64,000 nt of DNA from Rodentibacter abscessus (GTDB taxonomy: Bacteria > Pseudomonadota > Gammaproteobacteria > Enterobacterales > Pasteurellaceae), in contig NZ_AP038785.1 in assembly GCF_047160095.1 (NCBI RefSeq), positions 992,001 to 1,056,000 of the forward strand, in the 5' to 3' direction. Positions 25,943 through 35,144 of this stretch are shown one piece after another; within the stretch, counting starts at the first letter, position 1, and every line of letters starts with the position of its first letter. Position numbers and translations under genes: made by a program. Below the pieces are notes generated by a model. The model was not told the origin of the DNA, did no database searches, and was given only the letters and a program-made list of their open reading frames with translations.

Positions 25943-28306
25943 ATGAAGCTATCTTATCTTCATTGCTTTGTTGCTTGTAGTCTTTCTGCGCTCGCAACTT
26001 ATTCATTCGCCGTTGAAAAAACGCCTAAGGAGAAAAATCAACTTGAAGAAATCGTGGTTTATGCAAACCAAACGCAGGAACTCTCTTCTTCACAAACCAT
26101 TTCTAAAGAAAAAATAAAAAATATGCCGAATTCTAACGGCAATATTACCGATTATCTGAAAACCAATCCTCACGTACGTTTTGAGCAAAGCGACCAAAAT
26201 GGCACACAGCGCGGTGAAATCAAACCTGAAAATATTTCCATTAATGGTGCTGAGCCTAACCAAACCGCTTTTTTTGTGGATAATGTGAATGTGAATAATG
26301 ATTTAATGGCGGATAGCGAAGTGTTTGACGGGGCAATGCAAGTCGTTCCCGGGCTTGGACACACCCAAGCTTATTTCTTTGATGCCAATATGCTCTCTTC
26401 TATTGTTGTTCACGATAGCAATATCTCTGCCAGCCTTGGAGGGTTTACCGGTGGCGCTGTTGTTGCAAAAACCCGCCAATATAGCGGTAAAAATGGGGTT
26501 AAACTGAATTACCGAACAACAAGATCTTCATGGGCTAAATTACACGCCGATACAGATTTACAGGATAAATTAAACAGCATTTTACCTGATGCCACGCTGC
26601 AAGCTACTTACCAGCCTAAATATAAAAAACAATTCTTTAATGTCGTTGCCGAACAAGCATTAACGGATAATCTCGGTGTCGTTATCGGGCTGAGTCGCCG
26701 AGGGTCAAATATTCAACAAAGTAAATTAGTCTCAAAAGAAGGTAAACGTGATAATCAATTCTATCGCTTTCAGTCAGACAATGGTTTAATCAATTTCAAC
26801 TGGACACCTAATGCTGATGATCGTTTCGAATTAGGATTACGCTATTCTAATTATCGTGAAAGTAAATTCTATTCACATACGTTAAACAATAACGTGAAAG
26901 ACTATCACCAAGCTTATGGTGCGACACTCGCTTGGATTCACGCTTTCAATTCGGGAATACTTACAACCACATTGGCTTATGATCAAATGACAGATAAACG
27001 TGATTCCGAATCCGCCGATGTAGAAACGCTCATTATTCCCGGTCTTGATGATTCTATTGAAATCGGTGGTTACGGTGATAGCCAATTAAGACAGCGTAAC
27101 CTGTCGATTTCCACGGAATATGCCTTGAATGCTTTTGATTGGGGGAATGTAAATCATAATATTTCCGTTGGTACGACTTACCAATTTACCCAATATAAAT
27201 TTAATCGGGATCAAGATGTTACCGGAAAAATCACTTTTTTTGATCCTACTCTTTCGCCGGATTTAGTGCCTGATAGCCCTAAAGAATTGAAAGCAAAAAG
27301 AGGAAAAGCCAATAGTCAGTACCAAAACTTTGCACTTTACGCAGAAGATTTGATGAAATGGCGTAACTTTGAATTTCGTATGGGTTTACGTGCCGAACGT
27401 GATGATTATCTAAAAAATACGAATATAGCACCACGTTTGGTCGCCAAATGGAAACCTTTTGAAGATACCGGATTAAGTGTCGGTTATAACCGTTATTACG
27501 GACGTTCATTCGCTTCTTTAAAACTCACGGATAAAATTCTCAAATTAAACGAAAACGAAACCCGTCGTTATAATAAACTCAAATCACTGAAAACGCCTTA
27601 TGCCAATGAATTAAGCCTAGGTTTAGAACAAAACTGGGGCAATTTCGCCTTTAATCTCAAATATATTTATCGCCAAAATCGCCAACGTATCATATTGGAT
27701 CGTTACGAAGATAATGAAGGTAATAAAGTATCCGAATATAAAAACGGTAAGCCTTATAATGTGAATGTCTATACTTTCCAAGTTAATAATATTGAACCTT
27801 GGAAATTAGGGAACACCTATTGGAATACCGGCTTCGCTTTTGACTGGCTTGATACAAAACTTAGTGATGTCTATTCCGATATAAACGGTAAAGAATTAGT
27901 CGTTTTAGACGGAAAAGTGATGACTCGTGAAGAAATGCGCCGTAAAATAAATGCCAGCACTGAAGATTGGACACTTCGTTACAACCTTGATATGGTAATC
28001 CCCGATTATGGGATCACTTGGTCAAATTATCTTTGGGTGAAAGCACCGATTCGAGGCTATAAAGAAGTAGATGAACAATCGGAAAAACCAATCTACCGCA
28101 CGTTCAATTACGGCCGTCATACACAATGGGATATGCGTTTACGTTGGCAACCAACGATTGCCGAACAGCACAAACCTTATATTCAAGTGGATGTGCTAAA
28201 TGTCTTAAATAAAACCCGTAAAATTATGAAACGTAGCGGTTCGGAAAACTTCGGTGAATATACCCCGGGTCGAGAATTCTGGTTAGAAATAGGCTACGAA
28301 TTTTAA
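25943..28306 (+). CDS. TonB-dependent outer-membrane receptor (FusA/YddB-like)
   Basis: 787 residues. The signal peptide ends near Ala23, and a TonB box, EEIVVY, lies at 35-40. A plug domain follows (about 50-180, with the ENISINGAEPNQTAFFVDNV region) and then a beta-barrel that ends in FWLEIGYEF with the terminal Phe needed for outer-membrane assembly. It lacks the FRAP/NPNL motifs of haem receptors. The next gene is a PqqL/FusC-type M16 protease; receptor-protease pairs of this kind import iron proteins such as ferredoxin in Pectobacterium, so a protein or peptide substrate is plausible. A Fur-like box upstream suggests repression by iron, and AAAGGAG precedes the start. Confidence 0.88.
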   Translation: MKLSYLHCFVACSLSALATYSFAVEKTPKEKNQLEEIVVYANQTQELSSSQTISKEKIKNMPNSNGNITDYLKTNPHVRFEQSDQNGTQRGEIKPENISINGAEPNQTAFFVDNVNVNNDLMADSEVFDGAMQVVPGLGHTQAYFFDANMLSSIVVHDSNISASLGGFTGGAVVAKTRQYSGKNGVKLNYRTTRSSWAKLHADTDLQDKLNSILPDATLQATYQPKYKKQFFNVVAEQALTDNLGVVIGLSRRGSNIQQSKLVSKEGKRDNQFYRFQSDNGLINFNWTPNADDRFELGLRYSNYRESKFYSHTLNNNVKDYHQAYGATLAWIHAFNSGILTTTLAYDQMTDKRDSESADVETLIIPGLDDSIEIGGYGDSQLRQRNLSISTEYALNAFDWGNVNHNISVGTTYQFTQYKFNRDQDVTGKITFFDPTLSPDLVPDSPKELKAKRGKANSQYQNFALYAEDLMKWRNFEFRMGLRAERDDYLKNTNIAPRLVAKWKPFEDTGLSVGYNRYYGRSFASLKLTDKILKLNENETRRYNKLKSLKTPYANELSLGLEQNWGNFAFNLKYIYRQNRQRIILDRYEDNEGNKVSEYKNGKPYNVNVYTFQVNNIEPWKLGNTYWNTGFAFDWLDTKLSDVYSDINGKELVVLDGKVMTREEMRRKINASTEDWTLRYNLDMVIPDYGITWSNYLWVKAPIRGYKEVDEQSEKPIYRTFNYGRHTQWDMRLRWQPTIAEQHKPYIQVDVLNVLNKTRKIMKRSGSENFGEYTPGREFWLEIGYEF

Positions 28307-28323
28307 TCTGGTATTATGTAAGC

Positions 28324-28517
28324 GGTGCGTTACGGCAAGCCTAACGCACCCTACAGCCACCACCTGAAATATCAGGGGGGGGGGGGAAATGGTGGGCAAA
28401 AAATTTGTCCACCTATCACTTTACATCAATCACGGTAGGGTTCGGTTAAGCAAGACCCCGGTTTCAATCCCGATATTTTAAGATCGGTAGGGTGCGTTAG
28501 GCTTGCCGTAACGCACC
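28324..28517. repeat. 31-bp perfect inverted repeats flanking a G12 tract
   Basis: GGTGCGTTACGGCAAGCC... (28324-28354) and its exact reverse complement (28487-28517) are the core arms of the MITE family. They enclose 132 bases that hold a run of 12 Gs (28375-28386) and a GGTGG...CCACC hairpin near 28391-28413. A remnant GGTATTATGTA end lies just before the left arm (28310-28320). Confidence 0.85.
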
Positions 28518-28541
28518 AAAATAATGTTTTAATCAACTGAT

Positions 28542-28566
28542 AAGGGCGTACAAAACGCCCTTTCTT
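28542..28566 (+). terminator. Terminator-like hairpin 20 bases before the M16 protease start
   Basis: AAGGGCGT (28542-28549), loop ACAAA, ACGCCCTT (28555-28562), then TCTTT. It would stop read-through from the receptor gene or attenuate the protease gene; no promoter fits between it and the ATG at 28583. Confidence 0.7.
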
Positions 28567-28582
28567 TCCTCTATCAAAAATT

Positions 28583-31354
28583 ATGAAAAAACTGACCGCA
28601 CTTTTATTTTTATTTATGACTTTAGTAAGCTGTACACAAACCACATCAGAGAATCAGAATACGTTGCCTTTTCACCCTGACCTTTTGCAGGGTAAATTAG
28701 CCAACGGCTTACGTTATTACATATTAGAAAATGATGACCCTAAAGATCGCGTGTATCTCCGTCTTGTGGTTAACGCCGGTTCTATGAATGAAGATGAGGA
28801 TCAAAAAGGCGTGGCTCATATCGTTGAGCATATGGCATTTAACGGTTCGCAAAAGTATCCGGGCAATCAGATCATCAATGCCCTAGAAAAATTAGGTATG
28901 ACATTTGCTCGTGATATTAACGCATTTACCGATTTTGAAAATACCGTCTATACCCTTAATCTCTCCAATAACGATGAACAAAAACTCTCTCTTGCCTTAG
29001 AAGTGATAGACGAATGGATGAATCATTTAACCATTTTACCGCAAGACTTAGATGCCGAACGAGGCGTTGTATTGGAGGAATGGCGGGCACGCCTTAGCCC
29101 TGTGCTGCGCCTTGGTGATAAAAAAAGTGCAATTGAAATGGCGAATTCCCGTTATATCCAACGAGACCCGATTGGTGATGTGAGTATCATTAAAAACGTA
29201 TCACCACAACGTGTAAAAGATTTTTATCGTAAATGGTATCGTCCGGACAATATGTCTTTAGTGATCGTCGGCGATATTCATAAAACTAAAATTCAGTCAT
29301 TAATTAAACAAAAATTCGCTCACGCCAAAACACCGGCTACGCCATTAGAAAAAATTGATTTTCATATTCCATTAATCAATCACTTGCGTTTTGCAACTGT
29401 GGCAGAAAAAGAAACTGATTATCGCAGTATTGAATTCAGCTTGTTTGAACCATTCCAAGAAACGAATACTGAAGCCGGTTACAAACAGGATTTAATTCGT
29501 GCAGTTATGGGAGGTCTGCTCAATACCCGATTACAAGAATGGGAAAAGCGACATCCGAAGTTGATTGATTCCGCCGCTTTTTACGATTCTCTGCTAGGAC
29601 GAGAAACACAACAGCATTTGTTTAGCTTACAGCTCAATAATACGGACTATCAGCAAGGGGTAAAATTGTTGTTCCAATTTATGGCAGAAATTAAACAACA
29701 TGGTTTTAGCCAAACGGAATTCAAACAAGAAATTGAACGGTTACAAGCGTTAAATCAACGTCGATTGGATTTAAAAGAAGGAAGTTTGCGTATCGCCACC
29801 CAATTACTCGCAACAAGTGTGATGAAAAATCCTGTGTTTTTAAGTAAATCGCAAAAATATCGACTTAAATCCCGTTTATTGAAAAATATTACACAGCAAG
29901 AAGTGGAACAAGAATTTGCCCGTATTATGGCATTATCGTCAAAATTAATGTTGGTGACTTTACCTGACCCACAACATAAATTGACATTAAATCAATCAGA
30001 AGTGGAAAATCTTTGGCAAATCAGTTTTAACCGCTCCCAACCGAACTGGCAAAATCAACAGACCAAACAAACGCTACCACCGCTTAATTTAACGGAAGGC
30101 GACATCGTTCAAGAAATACGGAAAGATCAGGGGGATATTTATGAATTTCAACTCGGTAACGGTAGTAAATTAATTTATTTATATAGCGATAAAACACCAA
30201 AACAGGTGTATTTCAAAGCCATGACCGCAGGCGGTGTACGTTCCGTACCCGAACATGACTTTCATCTGTTGCGTTCTGCGGCGAAAGTGGTGGATGAAAG
30301 CGGTATCGGCGAAATATCCCGACAAGATTTTCTTCATCTATTCCGCAAAACACCGCTTGGTTTATCAACGGTTTTAGATGATTATTACCAAGGTTTTATT
30401 GGCGCAAGTAAAACCGACGATTTTGAAAATGTGTTAAAACTGTTTCGCTTAAAATTACAATCCGCCCCAGTGGATCCGGATGTTTTAGAGAAGTATAAAA
30501 AAGACGGATTGGAATATTTGCATAAAAAAGATAAAGAAACCGAATTTGCACGCAAGGTAGCAAAACTACGCCACCCTAATGTAGAAACCGTTTATAGCCA
30601 AACAGCGCAAAATCTGACCGCACTTTCAGCCTCTAAATTAAGCCGAATTTACCAACATTATTTGGCTGAAAAAACCGACTTTATCTACTTTATCGTGGGC
30701 GATATTGCCGTATCCGAAGTAAGAAAACTCGCTAAACATTATTTAGCGAACTTGGAGGTAAAAGAACAATTGCGTCCAAGCTACGCCGTTAAAGTAGCAA
30801 TACCTGAGAAACGATTGGTTGTTAGTGGTTTTTCAGAGCCACGAGCAGAAGTAGAGATATATTTTGTCGCAAATAATCCATGGCAGGCGGAAAATGCTTA
30901 TCTATTCGATGTCTTAGCGGATATTTTGCAAGAAAAACTACGTCTATTACTGCGAGAACAAGAATCAAGTATTTATTCGGTCAATGTTTCTATTTTCCAA
31001 GAGCCGCAACTTCCTCAAGCTGAAGGTAGAATCACTTTTAGTGCGGCACCTCATCGGGTTAATCACTTACTACAGCTCACACGGCAAGTGATGGATGAAA
31101 TCATACAACAAGGCGTTGAACCGGAATTATTAGCCAAAAAACTCGTGGAGAAACAAATTCAAATCAAACAAAACTTTGATAGTTTAGTCTTTGTATTAAA
31201 CCAAGTCGAACAAAGTTACTTACTGACTCAAAGCCCTGATTTAATCTATTTGTACCAACAATTAGAACGGGATATTACCTTGGAAAAGGTCAATGCTATG
31301 GCAAAAAAACTCCTCGACCGACAAACAAGATTCGAAGCCATATTAACTAAATAA
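28583..31354 (+). CDS. pqqL: M16 zinc protease, PqqL/FusC-like lipoprotein
   Basis: 923 residues, the size of PqqL. The signal peptide has a lipobox, TLVSC (Cys17), so the protein should be lipid-anchored in the periplasm; its codons include an uptake sequence (Leu-Thr-Ala-Leu-Leu). The inverted zinc motif HIVEH (His79, Glu82, His83) is followed by the third ligand in RGVVLEEWR. A second, inactive M16 half follows after about residue 510, as in two-domain clam-shell peptidases. It sits directly behind a TonB-dependent receptor, as PqqL does in E. coli and FusC in Pectobacterium, where the protease cleaves the imported iron protein. No clear Shine-Dalgarno precedes the ATG. Confidence 0.9.
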   Translation: MKKLTALLFLFMTLVSCTQTTSENQNTLPFHPDLLQGKLANGLRYYILENDDPKDRVYLRLVVNAGSMNEDEDQKGVAHIVEHMAFNGSQKYPGNQIINALEKLGMTFARDINAFTDFENTVYTLNLSNNDEQKLSLALEVIDEWMNHLTILPQDLDAERGVVLEEWRARLSPVLRLGDKKSAIEMANSRYIQRDPIGDVSIIKNVSPQRVKDFYRKWYRPDNMSLVIVGDIHKTKIQSLIKQKFAHAKTPATPLEKIDFHIPLINHLRFATVAEKETDYRSIEFSLFEPFQETNTEAGYKQDLIRAVMGGLLNTRLQEWEKRHPKLIDSAAFYDSLLGRETQQHLFSLQLNNTDYQQGVKLLFQFMAEIKQHGFSQTEFKQEIERLQALNQRRLDLKEGSLRIATQLLATSVMKNPVFLSKSQKYRLKSRLLKNITQQEVEQEFARIMALSSKLMLVTLPDPQHKLTLNQSEVENLWQISFNRSQPNWQNQQTKQTLPPLNLTEGDIVQEIRKDQGDIYEFQLGNGSKLIYLYSDKTPKQVYFKAMTAGGVRSVPEHDFHLLRSAAKVVDESGIGEISRQDFLHLFRKTPLGLSTVLDDYYQGFIGASKTDDFENVLKLFRLKLQSAPVDPDVLEKYKKDGLEYLHKKDKETEFARKVAKLRHPNVETVYSQTAQNLTALSASKLSRIYQHYLAEKTDFIYFIVGDIAVSEVRKLAKHYLANLEVKEQLRPSYAVKVAIPEKRLVVSGFSEPRAEVEIYFVANNPWQAENAYLFDVLADILQEKLRLLLREQESSIYSVNVSIFQEPQLPQAEGRITFSAAPHRVNHLLQLTRQVMDEIIQQGVEPELLAKKLVEKQIQIKQNFDSLVFVLNQVEQSYLLTQSPDLIYLYQQLERDITLEKVNAMAKKLLDRQTRFEAILTK

Positions 31355-31400
31355 AATAGACTATATCAGATAATAAGTGCGGTCAAAAATATCGATATTT

Positions 31401-31534
31401 TTCGGTATTATGCATCACTTGCACAAAAGGCTGTTTTTAATTCAAATGTAGGGTGCGTTACGGCTTCGCTTAACGACACCCTACCCCAAGAAATATTGGA
31501 TATAAAATTCTCTTTTTGCGACTGATAGATAATG
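31401..31534. mobile_element. MITE-like element, chimeric ends
   Basis: The left end TTCGGTATTATGCATCACTT and the AATTCAAATGTAGGGTGCG segment match the 42009 copy. The right end (complement CATTATCTATCAGTCGCAAA, then GAGAATTTTATATCC) matches the ends at 44018 and 57991. It is therefore a hybrid of two subtypes. I saw no clear target duplication. Confidence 0.7.
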
Positions 31535-31544
31535 TCAAAAAACC

Positions 31545-31563
31545 AAATTTGATAATCATTTGC
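31545..31563 (+). promoter_or_regulatory. Fur-box-like site upstream of yfeA
   Basis: AAATTTGATAATCATTTGC matches about 13 of 19 Fur consensus positions, including an unbroken TGATAATCATT core, 63 bases before the yfeA start. Confidence 0.7.
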
Positions 31564-31626
31564 ATTTACAGGTATGTTTTTTTATTTTATAATCTCGGTG
31601 CATTAATTAAAAAAGGAGAAAATTAA

Positions 31627-32508
31627 ATGCGTTTAATTCTTTCAATTTGCCTAATTTTAGGCTCACTTTTTAGCTTACCAAGTTATGCTAAATTTAAAGT
31701 CATTACCACTTTCACGATTATTCAAGATATTGCGCAAAATGTTGCCGGAGAAGCGGCGATTGTGGAGTCTATCACCAAACCGGGGGCAGAAATTCACGAT
31801 TACGAACCAACGCCGAAAGATATTGTAAAAGCACAATCGGCAGATTTAATTTTATGGAATGGATTGAATCTTGAACGTTGGTTCGAACGATTCTTTCAAA
31901 ACCTCGATAAAAATACTCCCTCTGTTGTCGTTACCGAAAATATCCAACCAATGTCTATTTTTGAAGGGCCTTACCAAGGGTTACCTAATCCTCACGCTTG
32001 GATGTCCCCGTCTAATGCACTAATTTATGTTGAGAACATCAAACAAGCATTAATCAAATATGACCCGCAAAATGCGGATGCCTATCGCCAAAATGCGGCA
32101 GCTTATATCAAAAAAATCAAAGCATTAGATCAACCTTTACGGGAAAAATTATCTAAAATCCCTGAAAATCAACGCTGGTTGGCAACAAGTGAAGGTGCAT
32201 TCAGTTATTTGGCGAAAGATTATGGTTTTAAAGAAGTCTATTTATGGCCGATTAATGCCGAGCAACAAGGAACACCGCAACAGGTTCGCAATATGATTAA
32301 TTTAGTTCGTGAACACAAAATTCCTGTCGTATTCAGTGAAAGCACGATCTCTCCAAAACCGGCTCAACAAGTAGCGAAAGAAAGCGGTGCAAAATATGGT
32401 GGCGTGCTTTACGTTGATTCCCTTTCTACGGCAAAAGGACCGGTTCCGACATACATTGATTTACTCAATGCCACTGTATCAACTATCGCAAAAGGATTTG
32501 AAAAATAA
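31627..32508 (+). CDS. yfeA: Periplasmic Fe/Mn-binding protein YfeA (SitA type)
   Basis: 293 residues. The signal peptide is cleaved near Ala21. It is a cluster A-I (ZnuA/PsaA) binding protein with the four expected ligands, His57 (EIHDYEPT), His123 (NPHAWMS), Glu238 (FSEST) and Asp264 (YVDSL), the H-H-E-D set of Mn/Fe binders rather than the H-H-H set of zinc binders. It lacks the His-rich loop seen in ZnuA at the other end of this window. It is the first gene of a four-gene operon with yfeBCD; its stop overlaps the yfeB start. AAAAGGAG lies before the start. The Fur-like box fits iron control. Confidence 0.92.
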   Translation: MRLILSICLILGSLFSLPSYAKFKVITTFTIIQDIAQNVAGEAAIVESITKPGAEIHDYEPTPKDIVKAQSADLILWNGLNLERWFERFFQNLDKNTPSVVVTENIQPMSIFEGPYQGLPNPHAWMSPSNALIYVENIKQALIKYDPQNADAYRQNAAAYIKKIKALDQPLREKLSKIPENQRWLATSEGAFSYLAKDYGFKEVYLWPINAEQQGTPQQVRNMINLVREHKIPVVFSESTISPKPAQQVAKESGAKYGGVLYVDSLSTAKGPVPTYIDLLNATVSTIAKGFEK

Positions 32509-33431
32509 TGAACATAGCCCCACAAACTTCTATACAGGTTGACAATATTACCGTTCGTTATAACAACGGACATACTGCGATTTATGATGTTTCATTTGAT
32601 TTACAAGGCGGTACGACTTGTGCTTTAGTCGGCGTAAATGGTAGCGGTAAATCTACCTTGTTTAAAAGTTTGATGGGGTTAGTCACCCCTCAGCAAGGGC
32701 ATATTCAGCTTTGCGGACTACCAATTAAACGCGCACTCAAACAAAACTTGATTGCTTATGTGCCGCAAACCGAAGATGTCGATTGGCAATTTCCCGTTTC
32801 CGTTTATGACGTTGTGATGATGGGACGCTACGGTTATATGAATTTTTTAAGAAGACCAAAACCGGAGGATAAGCAACAAGTTCAGCAAGCGATGAAAAGG
32901 GTTTCAATAGAACATCTTGCCGAACGACAAATCGGCGAACTGTCAGGCGGACAAAAAAAACGTGTTTTTTTAGCACGTGCACTAGCACAACAAAGTAAAA
33001 TCATCTTATTAGACGAGCCTTTTACCGGCGTGGATATTAAAACTGAAAATGCAATTATGAATTTATTGTCCGAACTACGCAGTGAAGGACATTTAATCCT
33101 TGTTTCAACCCACAATTTAGGTTCAATTCCCGATTATTGCGATCAGGTTGTTATGATTAATCGCACAGTCCTCGCAGTGGGGGAAACAAGAACAACCTTT
33201 ACCCAACAAAATTTAGAGCTTGCCTTTGGCGGTGTATTACGTCATATCAAATTACTCAGTGATGATTTACATGATGATGAAGATACACGCTCCGTTACCG
33301 TCATCACCGATGATGAATTACCTGCGGTCTTCTACGGTCAAACTAAAAATGATCCGCCTGCTCCGACAATCAAACCTTGTAGCAACGAAAATAATAGTGA
33401 AAATACCGAGCAACGGGATAGAAACTTATGA
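32508..33431 (+). CDS. yfeB: ABC transporter ATPase YfeB
   Basis: 307 residues. Walker A is GVNGSGKST, the signature is LSGGQKKRVFLARALAQ, and Walker B is IILLDEPFTGVD, followed by the STHNL switch region. It powers uptake of chelated iron and manganese with YfeA, YfeC and YfeD. The C-terminal extension after about residue 245 is acidic and Asp/Glu-rich, then ends in an Asn-rich tail, longer than a minimal ATPase. It overlaps yfeA by one base and yfeC by four. Confidence 0.93.
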   Translation: MNIAPQTSIQVDNITVRYNNGHTAIYDVSFDLQGGTTCALVGVNGSGKSTLFKSLMGLVTPQQGHIQLCGLPIKRALKQNLIAYVPQTEDVDWQFPVSVYDVVMMGRYGYMNFLRRPKPEDKQQVQQAMKRVSIEHLAERQIGELSGGQKKRVFLARALAQQSKIILLDEPFTGVDIKTENAIMNLLSELRSEGHLILVSTHNLGSIPDYCDQVVMINRTVLAVGETRTTFTQQNLELAFGGVLRHIKLLSDDLHDDEDTRSVTVITDDELPAVFYGQTKNDPPAPTIKPCSNENNSENTEQRDRNL

Positions 33432-34285
33432 TGGAATTATTACTCGAACCTTTCAGTTATGATTATATGCTGAAAGCATTGTTGCTTAGTGCGGCTGTCG
33501 GTGGAATTTGTGCGTTTTTATCTTCTTATCTTATGCTTAAAGGATGGTCGCTTATCGGTGATGCGCTTTCCCATTCGGTTGTACCCGGCGTTGCTATTGC
33601 GTATTCCTTTTCCCTACCTTATGCCTTAGGCGCATTTTTTTCCGGTATTTTGGCGGCACTTTCCATACTTTGGATAAAATCTATCTCCAAATTACGTGAA
33701 GATGCGATTATCGGCTTTATTTTCACCACATTTTTTGCCCTAGGTTTGTTGATTATCTCCTTAAACCCGACAGCAATTAATGTACAAGAAATCATCTTAG
33801 GTAATATTTTAGGTATCGCTGATGAGGATATTATTCAAATGGGGATCATCATTCTCGTTTGCTTAATATTTATGCTGTGTTTTTGGAAAGATTTACTATT
33901 GGTCTTTTTTGATGAAATCCTCGCCGTATCCGTAGGCTTACGCCCTATTTACTATAAAGTATTGTTTTTTACTTTACTCAGTGCTTGTGTGGTCGCTGCG
34001 TTGCAAACCGTCGGTGCAATTCTCGTTATCGCAATGGTGATTACCCCCGGTGCAACCGCCTATTTATTAACGGATCGTTTTAAAACCTTAGCACTCATTG
34101 CGGTTTCACTTGGTATAACGACTAGTGTATTAGGGGTTTATCTCAGCTACTATTTGGATGGTGCAACAGGCGGAATTATTGTCTGTTTTCAGACCGCACT
34201 TTTCCTAATGGCTTTCTTCTTTTCACCAAAATACGGTGTCATTACACAAAAATTATCCCGTAAAAAGGAGCAAACGAATGAATAA
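33428..34285 (+). CDS. yfeC: ABC-3 family metal permease YfeC
   Basis: 285 residues with about eight membrane spans. The ABC-3 hallmarks are present: LKGWSLIGDALSHSVVPGVA near the N-terminus (with the conserved Asp-Ala-x-Ser-His) and a late GAILVIAMVITPGATAYLL segment that contacts the ATPase. It is one half of the transmembrane channel, with YfeD the other. It overlaps yfeB by 4 bases and yfeD by 8. Confidence 0.92.
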   Translation: MMELLLEPFSYDYMLKALLLSAAVGGICAFLSSYLMLKGWSLIGDALSHSVVPGVAIAYSFSLPYALGAFFSGILAALSILWIKSISKLREDAIIGFIFTTFFALGLLIISLNPTAINVQEIILGNILGIADEDIIQMGIIILVCLIFMLCFWKDLLLVFFDEILAVSVGLRPIYYKVLFFTLLSACVVAALQTVGAILVIAMVITPGATAYLLTDRFKTLALIAVSLGITTSVLGVYLSYYLDGATGGIIVCFQTALFLMAFFFSPKYGVITQKLSRKKEQTNE

Positions 34286-35129
34286 TTTCCTAAATTGGTT
34301 TGCGGAACCCTTCCAATATCCTTTTATGCAAAACGCATTGGCAACCGCACTTATCGTCGCCATTATTTGCGCTATTTTATCTTGCTATTTGATTCTAAAA
34401 GGCTGGGCATTAATGGGCGATGCGATCTCTCATGCCGTTCTTCCCGGTATTGTCGTCGCCTTTCTATTAGGAATCCCTTTAACTATCGGCGCATTTGTTG
34501 CAGGATTAATTTGCTCGCTTGGTGTCGGTTATTTAAAAGAAAACAGTCGAATAAAAGAAGATACTGCAATGGGGATTGTTTTTTCAGGAATGTTTGCACT
34601 AGGTATTGTGATGTTTACCAAGATAGAAACGGATCAGCATCTTTCTCACATTTTGTTCGGTAATTTATTAGGTGTTAGCCTAGCCGAAGTTGTGCAAACC
34701 TTGCTTGTTTCCGTGGTTATTTTCGCTATCGTGATATCAAAAAGGAAGGATTTCTTGCTTTATTGCTTTGATCCAAGCCATACGCGGGTTGTCGGGCTTT
34801 CACCTAAAGTACTACATTACGGATTATTGATTTTATTAGCGATGACAATTATCAGTGCAATGCAGGTCGTAGGGGTTATTCTTGTCGTCGCAATGCTAAT
34901 CTCACCGGGTATAACCGCTTATACGCTAAGCAAACGCTTTGATAGAATGTTACTCATTGCAATAGCGGTATCCGTTACAACAAGTGTTCTAGGGACAATA
35001 ATTAGCTATCATATTGATGCCTCAACCGGTCCTTGTATCATCTTGTTACAAGCTGGGGCTTTTATCTTAGCGTTGACATATAAGCAAATTAGATACGGCA
35101 GCAGATCGCAAATAAGCAAAACGGCATAA
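34278..35129 (+). CDS. yfeD: ABC-3 family metal permease YfeD
   Basis: 283 residues from the ATG at 34278, preceded by AAAAAGGAG; a longer frame starts inside yfeC and is not likely. It is a paralogue of YfeC with the same signatures (LKGWALMGDAISHAVLPGIV and GVILVVAMLISPGITAYTL). Having two permeases suits a heterodimeric channel. It is the last gene of the operon and converges with thiN; an uptake sequence follows the stop. Confidence 0.92.
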   Translation: MNNFLNWFAEPFQYPFMQNALATALIVAIICAILSCYLILKGWALMGDAISHAVLPGIVVAFLLGIPLTIGAFVAGLICSLGVGYLKENSRIKEDTAMGIVFSGMFALGIVMFTKIETDQHLSHILFGNLLGVSLAEVVQTLLVSVVIFAIVISKRKDFLLYCFDPSHTRVVGLSPKVLHYGLLILLAMTIISAMQVVGVILVVAMLISPGITAYTLSKRFDRMLLIAIAVSVTTSVLGTIISYHIDASTGPCIILLQAGAFILALTYKQIRYGSRSQISKTA

Positions 35130-35144
35130 AAAACGACCGCACTT

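Noticed and set aside
34295..34663. 122-codon open frame inside yfeD
   Set aside because: Another frame of a well-conserved permease gene; the product is Arg/Cys-rich with no family resemblance.
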